Positions 1 to 10,623 are shown, counted from the first letter of the stretch. The stretch: DNA of 17,186 bases from Spirochaetaceae bacterium (GCA_031271875.1 JAISVD010000034.1:1-17186); one strand, 5' to 3'. Notes: generated from the letters alone by a model not told the origin. Program-made: numbers and translations.

Positions 1-3000
1 TAAGTTGCTTTGACAGCTCCGCCCCAAATAGATTGCCCCAACTGATAATTAGCGCTGTTGCTTGTATACCCAAGCATATTTACGGCATTTAAGGTACTCA
101 TATCCTGCTGGTTTCCAAAGAGTGAAGATATTTTCGCACTGCCTGTTTTATAGGTATCGGTAAGCCCGCTCATTGCGCTGGCTATCGTTCCTGGACTCGC
201 GTCCATACCTCCCGTTCCCAAACCCATGTCAAACCCGTCACGGCCGAATCTCATTTCAAACAATCCCATGCCTACTGCGCCGCCGTTTCTATCCTTAATC
301 CCAAGCATACTCAGGTTCAGGACATTCATCGTGAAGTCTCCGCCAAGAGCGTACTCCATTCCCTGTCCCGCAAGACCGCCGACAAATTGATTAAAACTTT
401 TAATCCCATCTGTGTTAAAGATATTATTACTCAATCCAACACGATTACCATCAAAGAGATTACCCTGTCCCAGCGTCCCGCTGGTCAGGGCGCCGGTCAT
501 CCCCCCGGCCATACTGACAAGACCGCTTCGCATTCCGCCGCCGAAAGCCTCATTCGACCAGCCGAATCCTCCCTCATCGCTGTACGTAAACGAGTTGATT
601 GCACTGGTCACCGTCGTTGTTGTCAGCGATTGCACTCCGGTGAGCGCAGTTTTCGCAAGTACTCCGCCCATGCCGTCCGCCGTGACTTTTCCCATCAAAC
701 CCGTAAACGTTGGGGCTGTTCCGGCAATGGCGGAAAATCCATTAAAGCCCACCCCTATCGCACTCGTTGCCGCGCTTGACAGTACACTCTTCCCAAAAGC
801 AAGTCCAGCCTGCTCGATACTCTTAAACCCGCCGGCCACATCCAACACCGCAAACGCTGCGTCATCTATCGCATTGATAGCTGCCGACGCAATGAGACTC
901 GCTCCGCCTGTTATCGGCGCCGCTATCGCTCCGGCTATCATCATCCCCATATTCGCCACCGTCCGCAGGTTCGGCGCGCTGACAGCCGTATTCCGGTCAT
1001 CCCACAACGGTTTTTCCCAGGGAGCTTGGTTCGCGTATGACCACCCCTGCTGCTCCTTCATCTGGTAGTAGATATACTCCCTCAATATCCGGCCAAGTTC
1101 ACCGGTGCCCGCATCCGCATACAGACTGTTCTTTCCCTTATCCGCATCAGGCGCCGCCACCGTTACCGGGTCATACCCAATGTGCCGCCCATATTCCCCC
1201 GCTCCTTCACTCCGGGATTCGCTCCGTACAAGCTCATTCTGCTTCTCGAACACCGGCACACGGGTAGTAGCTTTCATCCCCTCTCTGCCGGCACTTCTGC
1301 CGGCACTTCTGCCGGCACTCTCAACTTCACGGTAACCGGTTATCACTGTTTTCGCCCTGTATACATTGATAGTCTTTGTCCGGCTCTTCTGTCCCTCTTC
1401 CGTATTCTCTTCCGCCGTACCGAATATCACTTCACGCTGTTCTTTGACCTCATCCTGGGCATCCCCTATCAACACCTGTATTGCCAGGGAACTTACATTG
1501 ACAAGCCGCTCCTCGCTCAAATCCGTCTTCAGGGTAATCGGTGACATATGATACTCACGGTAGCCCTCAACGCTTACCCGTTCGTATTCATCACCGGTTA
1601 TCGTTGAATACACAATAATCTGCCGGGTATAGGTATTTCCGTTCTTCTCCCAGGTCACAAAGGTTTCATCCATGCTTTCAGCAAAACGTTCATTGGCGTC
1701 CTGTACATGTGTATACAATCCCTCCATAGCATCCTCCGCCATTTCACGGGCCATATACGCCAGTTTTTTCGCTTCCCCCGCTGCCAGTACCGCATTCGAT
1801 TCACGGGCAAACGCAGCAGCGGCAGCCTGAATGTGCCCCGAATTCCAGGCGTTGATTCCCCCGAGGCCCCGCTGAACCTGGCTCGCGATCGTTCCCGCCG
1901 CGCCGGACATGGCGGTAAACGCGCTCTCCATGCCCGTAATGCCCGCCATACCCAAAAGGTCACTCAACGCTGATGACGCTTCTTCCGCGCCGCCGAGTCC
2001 GGGCATGGTGACAGGCCCAAGGGTATCAAACTTCCGTGCCCCTGCTTCCGCATCTATACCCGCCATAGCCAGCATCGTTCCGGTCAGCGCACTGTCAGCC
2101 GCCGCCGTCGCCTGTTCCACCCACGCCTCTTTCTCCTCCAGCCCTTCCCTATATGCCGCTGCCCAGGCGTTACCGGTGTGTTCATATTCAGCCTCAAACC
2201 GTTTCCGCCACTCCGCATGTTTCTGGTTTAAGTTCTCTATTCCCGTAAGCCAATCTTTCCGCCCCCGCTCACGGATCAGCCAAGACGCCTCATGCCAGGC
2301 TTTGTACTTCTCATTGATATCCCGTATCTGCTGCTCCCATTCCGCCTCCCGGGCCGCAAGCTCCGCTTCAAACCGGGTGCCGTATGCCTGCCCCAGCAAA
2401 AGCGCATACTCATTCGCCAGGGTCAGGTATTCCATCATGTATGACCCGCCGTCCTCACTAATCCCGTCCAGGTCAGACACAAGCGTTTCCTCCATGTTCT
2501 TCTGATGGTTTTTCCGCGCCGCAGCCTCATCCCCGTATGCCTCTGCGGCCGATGCGGCCAGTTGTTCCTCTGTCGCTGTTCCCGCTATGAACGATTCATA
2601 TACCCCGCGATATTTTTGCTCTTTACCGCGCCGCTCCTGTTCATCAGACTTCCATTGCGCTTCAACACTGTCACGGGCATCTTTGCGCGCGCTCTCGCTC
2701 CAATTCGCAAGAGCCGTAAGGGCTTCCGCCACATCCTTGTGTTTTCGCTCCCCTGCATTGGTATAATCCCTCCAATACCCGGAGAGCTCCGTTATTTCGT
2801 CCCCCGTAAGCGTTCCCGCTCTGGCGACCGCTTTTTCAATATCTTCCCATGCAACGTATGCATCCCCGGTTTTCACACCCTTTATCGTATGTATCTTATC
2901 ACAAGATTTCACATATGTCTGATATAAATTGTTGAAACCCGCAATTTCACTGGTAAGTTCCGTACCTCCATTCCTCACTACTTCCTGAACACGCTCCCAT

Positions 3001-6000
3001 TCATTGATGTACCCCTTTTTGACTCTTTTTAATTGCCTGAACCGTTGTTGGGAGATCGGACGCCACCACTTATTTCTTCTTTCGTAATACCGGTATTCCG
3101 AAAGAAACTTTTTCTCAAAGTATTCATATTCTTTGGAAGCGGAAATAAGGGACAGAGCGTCTTTTCCCATCACATCCGGCCCGATGACGGTAAGGGTGAT
3201 GTAGAATTCCAGGTCAGCCCTTTCCTCAGCGCTCATACCTTGCCACGCCGCTTCCTGCATCCCGTACAAACCGGGAATCTGCGTAAAACCCTGAATCCCT
3301 GCTGCATTATATCCGCTGAATACAATCATTGTCTCTCTGCGGAAACCTTTGAGAAGATCCCCCACCGTATCGGAACCAAAGAGACCGTCGTACCGGGCTT
3401 TTTCCCCGCTTTGTTTATCCAAAGCAGATGCAGTCTTATACCCTCCCTGTACAAAGGACAGGGTATTAGTATTCTTAAACATCCGCAAAAGATAATCCCT
3501 GGCAAGCCCCCAATTCTGCAGCCGGTTACCCTCGTTAAAATTGTAGTTGGCCATCCGCTGACTCCATTCCCGCACGGCCCGCTCAAACGCTGATGAATTG
3601 ACAAAATCAGACCCTGCGGCAGTATCTGCGGTAAAATAGTCCAGGACTTTCGCTGCCTGATCCGTGTTTATCAGATTAATCTTGAAATTCGGACCATACG
3701 ACAGTTTCAGGTTTCCCTTCGCGTCCAGCGTTATTGCGTCTTTCCAGGGGCCTGTGTTTCCGTATCCAAACGTATTGCCAAAATGCTTCGCATAACTATC
3801 ATAGTATTTCTGGTTTTGCTCCATTTCCCTGGCAAGCGCCTCTGAGGTTCCTGACCTCGCCCTGGCCGTCAATATCATCCGGCTGAAACTTTTCCGATAC
3901 TCCTCATATTGTGACGTATACTCGCTGTCTTCATACGTCCGCTCCGTTTCCCCGGTATCATATAATCCTTTTAACGCATCCAACGCTATCGCCGCCCGAT
4001 CCGCCCTCTCCTGGCTGTATGCCAGCTCTTCCAGCGGTTCCTTATAACTGGTTAACAGGCTCTTTTCTCCGCCTGCGCTGTTCCCTTGACTCAGGTATGC
4101 CGTACTCGCCCAGCGGCGGATGGCATCCTGCGCCTCATACCTGAAACGCGCCGCTTCCAGCTCTTCATAGCTCCTCTTCGCTTCATCATAGACACTGTCA
4201 TAGGTATTCCCAACATCAGCAAAATCATCCGCAGCGGTTTTGTAATCCTCAGCAGCCCTTTGATATTTCCCGGTTGTTTCAGCGATCAGAAGGGATATGG
4301 AATCCAGGGCCGCTTCCAGAGCCGCTTTATTCTTTGCAAGTTTATACGCATCCCCGTATGTCCCCATCTCTTTCGCATAATATTTTTTTGTTTCATAACC
4401 GGACAGGCATCTGTCCGCAGATCGGGCATACGCATCCCGTAATTCATATCCTACGGAATATATCTCCTGATCTTCCCATTCTTTCGAGGTATCGCTGATA
4501 TATTCCTTCACCGCATCCTGGAACGCTGTCTGCCGCTCCCACGCTGTTTCCGTACTATACCGCTCATATACCTCTTCAAGTATGCGCCGTTTTTGTTCCT
4601 GTTCTTCACTCAGGTCAATTAAAGCCCCTTCAAGCCACGTACCGGCGCCTGTAACCTGTTCCGCTTCATCCCCTTGTATCGTCTTATCTGCAAATGCAAG
4701 CGCATCCTCTTCACTCAATTTATTGTTATATTCCTGTAACAAATTACCCGATGTCACATATATCCGCCAGTGTTCATCTTCTTTTGATGCCCCACGGGAC
4801 TTCACTGCCCCTTCATATATGGCGCTATAGTTCTGCTTTAACAATGTAAGACCTATGTCATCAGATAATCCGTTCAGTAACGCCATCGCGCTGTCAGTGA
4901 CCCATTGGTCTACAGCGCTGTTTCCTCCGGGAAGACCAGATCCCCAGGACAACATATCCGGCAGCGGGTTACGGATCGTTCCTCCATTCAGATATTCCGC
5001 CAGACGCAGCGCTTGCCGATAATCACCAGGATACTGATCCCGCGCCCATTCCAAAGCATTCCCGGAAACCAGGGAGCCCGCATACCGCTTCGCCAGTTCC
5101 ATGAAGGTCTGTAATTCATCGGCTTCCTCAAGGACTGCCGCCGCCGCTTTTGCTTCGGCGCTGTCTGCGCTGAACTGTCTTGATACATACGCTTCATACC
5201 ATGTCCGCTCCGCTTCATACCTCTCATATTGATTGTGTAACAGATTCCAGGTAAGCCGGTACCGGATTCCTTCAGCCCCGCTATACATGGCCAGTGTTTC
5301 CAACGCCGAATGAAACTCAGGCTCCCGCACCTGGTCATACAGGCTTTCAATACTTCCGGATGGAGTAAGCCCCAATGCATTCAGCGCCGCTTCCAGTAGT
5401 TCAGGACCGTCAAGGCTTGCCGCCAATTCATACATTGCCAGCCGCTGTGTCATTCCTGCCATCGGATTATCAGCGGCGCTTGCAAGAAATCCCGCGATTG
5501 TTCCAACGCCGGCGGAAAACCATTCTCCAAGCATTTCCCGGCATACCGTAAGAGAGAACTCCGGCAATTGCAGCAGATATGCCGCCATCGCTGTTACTTC
5601 CTCCCCAAAGGCTTTCCCATATACCGCATACACCTGTTCAAGCCAGGGACTCACCGCGCCGGCAGTATCTCCTTCCCCAAGCCATGCCGACAGTACCTCC
5701 TCTCGCTCTGCGTCCGCGCTGAAGGTCTTCGTCAATTCCTGCATAAGGAACCAGGCTGAACGGCTTTCCAGAAGAGCATCAGAAGCGCAGTAACCTGCAA
5801 TCACCGATCGGAGTGTCCCTTCGACGGTTTCATCTATCAGGCCCGACGAAAAAAGGAGAGACCCTGATACGATCTCCCGGCCATACCCGGTAAGCGCTGC
5901 CGGGTCCGCTCCAGCCTGAAGATTGTGCGCTATTGACAGCAGCTCAAAGGCCCGCTGGGCCGCTCGTTCCCGGATATCCGCAGAAGCGTATCCGTGGTTC

Positions 6001-8450
6001 CCCTCCGCCTCGGCAATAAGCACAGCCCGGACACGTTCTGCATCCGTCATATCAAGAGCCTTATGTATCAGCGCTATGGTCTTCCCAATCCGTACAACCG
6101 CTTCTTCTTCCAATAATCCTCTATCTGTCCCGCCTGCATCCCCGCTCACCGCCAGAAGCGCGCAAATCGCCTGGGCATCTTCTCCGGCACTACCTGCCTC
6201 TGAACGATCCAATACGTTCATGACCTGTTTTAGGCTTTCCTGTTTTGCCTGTATTGTTTTCTCATATACGGAACTTGAAACCGGCGTACCCTGCCGCTGG
6301 TATCCTGCCTGTACAGCAGCATACTCCAGAACTGCATTCTGCCATCCCTCCAATTCACGTCCAAGCCAGTCAGGAACTCCGCCTATCGATTGTTCAACGG
6401 AAAACAGGAAGTGGGCAGCCCCCTCTTCCAGATTCCCTTCCTTTGCCTGTATCGCTTCTATCAATATCTCATGTCTCGGCAGTTTGCCCGCTTCCACTGT
6501 CAGACCATACTGTTCAAATACCTGCTGTAAATTGGCAAACGCTGATATGATATGTTCCTTCTCCACTGCCGCTGATCCAAACCCAATCTCTTCATACGCC
6601 TGCATCATGCCCGACAGGTTCTGCATCCGTACCGCATCGGCTATTAAGAACAGACCGGTCAGACTTTTTCCCTGGACAGTAAAAAAGCTCCCTCCCTGCA
6701 TAAGAAAGGAGACCAACCCTCCCTCCCCATTGAGCGCCTCAAGCTTTCGCTGTAATGCATCTGCATCCATGCCGCTCCGGGATTCCAGCAAGCTTAACAG
6801 GGTGTGTAACTCTGTTAACGCCTCTGACCCTGCGCTTTCTTCAAGGCTGCAGAACTCTGAAAGCATTTTTGCTTCATCACGTACATCCGCGGCAGTATCA
6901 AGATAATACTCCAATGCAGCAGTTTCCAGGGCTGCCTGCTTCGCAAAATACTCCCATTGGCTTTCAGCTAAGTCATCCGTTAATCGCTGCTCTATACCTT
7001 GCCTGCTCAATGCTTTCTGATCCGCTTCATCATTTGCATGACCGCTATAGGTATAATACCAATCCGTTACATCCTCGGACGCAAGCAGGCCCATCGCCGC
7101 AATCCGGTCTTGCATCCGCTGTTTTGCATACTCTTTCGCAGCTTTTACCGCCGCAAGAAGTAACGCTCCATACTCCTCTTTTATCCCTCTGATCTCCCCA
7201 GCTGCCGTTACTCCATTGAGGCTTTCCGCCTGCCCCGCCAGCAGCCCCGCTATGACGCTATAATACGGATTCGACTCCGCAGCGTTAAACCCTTTAATAT
7301 CTGCGGGTAACCCGTCAATAGGTATGTTTTCCGGTATTCCCTCATACTGTGTTGTCAGATCCGCAAGGCTTATGCCGCTCTCCGTTCCATATATAAGTTG
7401 ACTTAAATAGCCCGCTCCGCTTTCCACCATTTGCGCCACCCCAAGTTCCCGCGCCTTTTCCACATACGTGATGTATACTGATGAGTTGTCTGTTTTTAAA
7501 AGCTTATTAACTGCCAGTAACTCTTTATACATGGCGGCCATCTCATTCAAAAGGAAGGTGTTTTGGTTTAATTCATATGCCGCCATTTTCGCCGCATATT
7601 CACGGTTCAGCTTGTCCAGCTCCGCATCTATCAGCGCCAGGCTTTGCGCCGCTTTCGCCAACCGCTCCTCCTCCGCTTTTACATCTTCCCCCGCCTTCCT
7701 CAGGGTTCCTTGCGCTTCGCCATAAGATACAAGCGCCTGGTCGTAGGCGGCCTTCGCTTTCTCCCACGCCCGTATCCCTTCCGCATCAGTCATGCGTCCG
7801 GCCGTCACGTCTTCGGCATACTGATTCACCGCCTTCGCTATATCTACCCGCTTCTCCCAGTACCCCGCCGCCGCCCGCCCGCGGATTAACTCTATCTGGT
7901 ATTCATCAAGGTTAAACGCTTCACTCCTTGCACCCTCCTCAAGAATATCAACCAGCGCGCCGGTACCCATGACCAGGCCAAAGTCTTTGACCAGCGCATC
8001 CCGTGCTTCAACCGCCCGATCCCTGTAGGCTGTATACATATCAGACCACTTCGATATTTCCAGCGCTATAGCATACTGTTCCCCAAAAAATACCCCTTTG
8101 GCTCCCAATGAATCGATGATCTGTTCCCGCTCTTTCAGGCTGCGCTTCCCCTCCGCCACTGCCTGTATTTCCGCTAACAATACCTGTTCATTCCTCAGGG
8201 CTTGCAAAGCCGCAGTATACCTATTCACCGCCGCGGCGTGCATCCCCTCATAATTCTCTATCCATGGCTGTAACGCTGCCAATTGTGATTCAATGAGACT
8301 ATTTTGCATCTTGAATACGCTTTTTTCATTCTCCGGTATATATGAGGCGTTTATGAGAGACCCTCTGTGCGATAACTCTTGTTTTAATCGTACTTCTTCT
8401 GCCGCAACAGATTGTTTTGTTTGCTTCCACTCCGGACTTCTCAACCTGCA
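1..8450 (-). CDS. Giant coiled-coil protein, main body, open at the window edge (partial)
   Basis: Read codon by codon, this frame has no stop from 8450 down to position 1 (2,816 codons), so it is under coding constraint. It continues the gene starting at 9888 after a one-base frame change. With that start, numbering runs to about residue 3,296 at the edge. Residues about 500-2,000 are helical and Ala/Glu-rich (for example WEKAKAAYDQALVSYGEAQ near 680-700). Residues about 2,050-2,300 are more globular and aromatic (YGNTGPWKDAITLD, RNKWWRPIS). Another Trp-rich helical block spans about 2,490-2,600. Residues 2,857-2,868 are three SAGR units. From about 2,960 on it is Ala/Gly/Thr-rich with hydrophobic stretches (MIAGAIAAPITGGASLIASA), then Gly-rich with GTGGMDASPGTIASAMSG. 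That last part recalls, from memory, the very large Leptospira structural proteins (TIGR04388). No enzyme motif seen. A phage tape-measure protein is an alternative. Without the frameshift, re-initiation could use ATG 8309, which has a poor ribosome site. Confidence 0.8.
1284..1319 (-). repeat. Three tandem 12-bp units coding SAGR x3
   Basis: The plus-strand unit tctgccggcact occurs three times back to back without a mismatch. On the coding strand each unit is AGTGCCGGCAGA, that is Ser-Ala-Gly-Arg. The units sit in a probable linker of the giant protein (about residues 2,857-2,868), just before its Ala/Gly-rich C-terminal region. Twelve-base units keep the frame, so copy number can change without breaking the gene. 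Confidence 0.9.
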
Positions 8451-9888
8451 TCACCGCTGTTTTATATACAGTCCCGTTTTGGTAGGCGCTTACCATATCA
8501 ACCCAAAAACCATGGATCTCATTCTCTATCCATGCGGTATACTCGCCACTGTCCAACGATGGCGCTTCCTGACTTTTATACTTACTATACCAGAATTGTA
8601 CCGTTTCCCGGCAACCGGCCGCTACCGAGCCCGTGGTTACATACGTATCTACCCACGCTTTTGCCCGCTCGCTTCCCGCCTGCCTGCGCAGCCCCGCATC
8701 CCGCACAAATTCCGCTTTTGCCGCTCCTATCGCTTCCTCTACGTTTTGTGACGCCTGCTTAAATACCGCTTCCCCTGACTCAAACAGGGATTTTGCTTTG
8801 CTCTCCCAGCGCTGCCGTTCTTTGAGTATTTCATTATACGCGCTGCTCCACGCCGCTTCTCCCTCAAGATAGGTTTTTCCCGCTTCCTGCTCCCACTCTA
8901 TCCGCCTCAGAAAAAACCGTTCTTCCGCTTCTTCCCACGCTTTCAAACCCCGTTCAAATTGTTCCCGGTACGCCTCAAGCCATTCCTCCCCGAATAACGC
9001 CAAATCCCCTGTCCCTGCCGCCGCCGCTTCTATCCGGGCTTCTATTGACTGTATGCCTTCAGCACAACTGCTTTCAGTCTCATGTATCAACCGGCTCACG
9101 ATGGCCGCCGCCGCTTCTTCCTCACTCTTTTTCCGCAGACTCAATACGTCACTGGTTCGCCGGGCGGTCAAAAGCCTCTCCTCCCGGGCTATGAGATATC
9201 CTGTTTCCGCTGCGTACTGCCGGATCGATGTCCCCATTGTTTCCGTAAGTATTGACTCATAATGCTCCCGCCGGGCGGCAGGTATATACGTTACTAATTC
9301 CGGAAACAGCGCTTCCAATGACGCGGAATACTCTCTGACCGTCTGCTCTCCAATCTCTATCGCTCCTTCCCGCCATTCCCCCCTCTCATCGCTGATATCG
9401 CGCCCTTCCTCAGGCCGAATAATCAGCGGATCACCGGTACTATCGTCAGTAAGGATGTTCCCTTCTTCGTCCACATGGTACACATATCCTATCGTACTTA
9501 TTCCCAATGCCCGCGCTGTCTTATGTGCAAATCTGTTCTTTTCACTCCCGAAAAACCGTTTCTGCAGCCATTCGCTAAACCGCTGTTCAAGCGCATCTTC
9601 CGTCCATCCTTCCAGCTTACGCCCTGCTTCCGCCAGTTCTTCAGTATCCGTAATAACGGCCGCCGCCAGCCGTTCCCAGGAACTCCGGGCTATACTGATG
9701 CCCAGGCGCGCTTCGTCCATCCAGCGTTCCGGCCTTACTTCCCTATCAGCCCGCTCAAAATAGTATCCAAAACTCGTTTTGTCAAAGCCGGGTATTTCAT
9801 CTGTAACCTGTCCATACGGCAGGCTGCTCAATCTCCCCAAAATAGATAGCCCAACAACTGCAAAAAAACTAACCTGCGGGGAGTACAT
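8326..9888 (-). CDS. Giant coiled-coil protein, N-terminal segment, ending at a frameshift
   Basis: This is the 5' part of the giant gene that continues to position 1. I place the start at ATG 9888. AGAGGTG lies 9 nt upstream of it, while a GTG at 9900 in the same frame overlaps that Shine-Dalgarno and is less likely. Residues 6-18 are hydrophobic (SFFAVVGLSIL), possibly a signal or membrane anchor. From about residue 50 the protein is strongly helical and rich in A, E, R and W, with W-E-x-A style heptads around residues 310-395, predicting long coiled coils. The last roughly 40 codons of this frame, before the TGA at 8326-8328, look wrong (CC pair, AGA/ATA codons), whereas the alternative frame continues the Ala/Glu helical pattern. 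I infer that the true protein switches frame between 8453 and about 8410. Function unknown; a structural or surface-associated role is a guess. Confidence 0.75.
   Translation of the reverse strand: MYSPQVSFFAVVGLSILGRLSSLPYGQVTDEIPGFDKTSFGYYFERADREVRPERWMDEARLGISIARSSWERLAAAVITDTEELAEAGRKLEGWTEDALEQRFSEWLQKRFFGSEKNRFAHKTARALGISTIGYVYHVDEEGNILTDDSTGDPLIIRPEEGRDISDERGEWREGAIEIGEQTVREYSASLEALFPELVTYIPAARREHYESILTETMGTSIRQYAAETGYLIAREERLLTARRTSDVLSLRKKSEEEAAAAIVSRLIHETESSCAEGIQSIEARIEAAAAGTGDLALFGEEWLEAYREQFERGLKAWEEAEERFFLRRIEWEQEAGKTYLEGEAAWSSAYNEILKERQRWESKAKSLFESGEAVFKQASQNVEEAIGAAKAEFVRDAGLRRQAGSERAKAWVDTYVTTGSVAAGCRETVQFWYSKYKSQEAPSLDSGEYTAWIENEIHGFWVDMVSAYQNGTVYKTAVMQVEKSGVEANKTICCGRRSTIKTRVIAQRVSHKRLIYTGE
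8410..8453 (-). other. Frameshift site within the giant gene
   Basis: The upstream frame (codon starts at coordinates divisible by 3) runs to a TGA at 8326-8328. The downstream frame is blocked by a TGA at 8451-8453 and open below it. The switch must fall between these two stops, and protein character places it above about 8410. Dropping one A from the AAAA run at 8415-8418 gives EANKQSVAAEEVRLKQEL, a seamless helical join. Loss of one base in GTCCGG (8432-8437) would also work. No slippery heptamer or stop-codon-driven +1 site is visible, so a sequencing error or a recent mutation is likelier than programmed shifting. Confidence 0.75.
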
Positions 9889-9979
9889 TTCATTTTTCAC
9901 CTCTTTTGACTGTTACAGACTTAGGTATAGATATGACGGACTTATGATATAGACTTTTTCAATAATATATCATCTCCCT

Positions 9980-10007
9980 ATTATTCATAAATGCATATCT
10001 TTTTCAA
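9980..10007 (-). promoter_or_regulatory. Candidate sigma70-type promoter of the giant gene
   Basis: On the minus strand, TTGAAA (10002-10007) and AATAAT (9980-9985) are separated by 16 bp, each one base off consensus. Transcription would start near 9973, leaving a 5' leader of about 85 nt before ATG 9888. A 12-bp direct repeat, ctttttcaataa, occurs at 9954-9965 and 9999-10010. The second copy contains the -35 box, so the pair could be a regulator site, but this is inference. Confidence 0.45.
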
Positions 10008-10082
10008 TAAATTTGCTCCTGAAACCGCTCTCTTTTTCTCTTTATAAGACACGGAAATCACTGTTCAAAAAAGCGGAGTGTT

Positions 10083-10217
10083 ATGGCGACATCTTTACAG
10101 ACAGCCTTATTGACGGTTATAATGCTGCACTATTCTGATAAGCAGGTTTTTGTATGCCCCAAACAATTACAGTTCAAAACGTATCTGATTGAGGAGGTAC
10201 TGAATAGCGCTCTGTGA
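10083..10217 (+). CDS. Possible 44-residue small protein, unrecognised
   Basis: ATG 10083 is preceded by GGAG five bases upstream (ggagtgttatg) and the frame runs 44 codons to TGA 10215-10217. The peptide starts MATSLQTALLTVIMLHYSDK, with a hydrophobic N-terminal third (residues 5-15) followed by a polar, Lys/Glu-containing tail. I do not recognise it. It diverges from the giant gene, about 195 bp from its start. It could be a real small membrane peptide, a decayed gene fragment, or chance: a 44-codon frame in AT-rich DNA is not significant alone, and the only positive evidence is the ribosome site. Confidence 0.2.
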   Translation: MATSLQTALLTVIMLHYSDKQVFVCPKQLQFKTYLIEEVLNSAL

Positions 10218-10246
10218 GTTCTCCGAAATATCCTTAGTCTGTATAG

Positions 10247-10414
10247 TGTCCCTTACAAGACAGGATTTCAAGCAGATCCCTCGATAATATCGTGTTCAAC
10301 GCCTTTGCCGCTATTGAGAGCGTTGACGCCACGGCGAAGATGGTATTACTATTGAATCAGGAGTTTCTGCCAGTAGAAGCAATTTTGTATTCATTTTCTG
10401 AAATACATAGATAG
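10247..10414 (+). pseudogene. Possible 3' fragment of an unidentified gene
   Basis: The frame is open for 55 codons from just after TAG 10244-10246 to TAG 10412-10414, with no good start; GTG 10292 and ATG 10340 lack ribosome sites. The peptide has a natural protein look (NIVFNAFAAIESVDATAK, then FLPVEAILYSFSEIHR). The strong hairpin terminator starts 43 bp after the stop, as expected downstream of a plus-strand gene. I infer a gene that lost its 5' end. The family is not recognised and chance remains possible. Confidence 0.25.
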
Positions 10415-10457
10415 GAGCTGACCATGCCTCCTTCGACTAGGCGCGGATTTGCGAAAT

Positions 10458-10501
10458 AAAAAGGGGGAGAATAAAAACCTGTTTTCTTCTCCCCCTTTTT
10501 T
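10458..10501. terminator. Bidirectional rho-independent terminator
   Basis: aaaaagggggagaa (10458-10471) pairs perfectly over 14 bases with ttctcccccttttt (10487-10500), with a 15-base loop that itself contains complementary aaaac and gtttt. The run of T at one end and of A at the other lets it work in both directions. It lies 6 bp past a minus-strand stop (10507) and 43 bp past a plus-strand stop (10414), so it would serve convergent transcripts. It also insulates the giant gene from the IS region. Confidence 0.85.
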
Positions 10502-10506
10502 GTTTC

Positions 10507-10623
10507 CTATTGGGCGCCTTCAGCAAGAATCTTGAGCAGATCCGCCTCAACATCAAATGCGTATTCCCAAGCGGGAAACGCATGGAGATGGTAACGCGTA
10601 AGCAGAAGACACTCAAAGCGGCA
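10507..10623 (-). pseudogene. Orphan C-terminal tail of a minus-strand gene
   Basis: On the minus strand, 38 codons are open between TGA 10624-10626 and TAG 10507-10509. They end in a natural-looking tail (FDVEADLLKILAEGAQ) followed after 6 bp by the strong hairpin terminator. This placement suggests the last exon-like remnant of a real gene whose upstream part was removed or interrupted when the ISNCY-type element arrived. The upper end overlaps the transposase start on the other strand, so only the portion below about 10580 is likely to be original. I do not recognise the family. Chance is not excluded. Confidence 0.3.

Larger units (their letters stand above)
10008..10457. other. Gene-poor AT-rich stretch upstream of the giant gene
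   Basis: No recognisable gene lies here. It holds the two weak plus-strand reading frames described separately (10083-10217 and 10247-10414). The rest shows no clear structure. The stretch looks like decayed accessory DNA between the giant gene and the insertion-sequence remains. Confidence 0.5.

Noticed and set aside
387..7915. Many plus-strand reading frames of 60-330 codons (for example 5923-6906 and 412-1068)
   Set aside because: They are antisense shadows of the giant minus-strand gene, whose Ala/Glu/Leu-rich codons avoid stops on the opposite strand. They lack ribosome sites and are Ser/Pro/Arg-rich without protein-like pattern.
8410..8453. Programmed ribosomal frameshift in the giant gene
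   Set aside because: No slippery heptamer, no in-frame stop at the shift point as in prfB, and no long A or T run; an error or mutation explains it better.
10510..10580. TTG 10510 as start of the ISNCY-type transposase
   Set aside because: It has no ribosome site, and the extra N-terminal residues do not resemble the family, while ATG 10580/10586 gives the expected distance to the helix-turn-helix.
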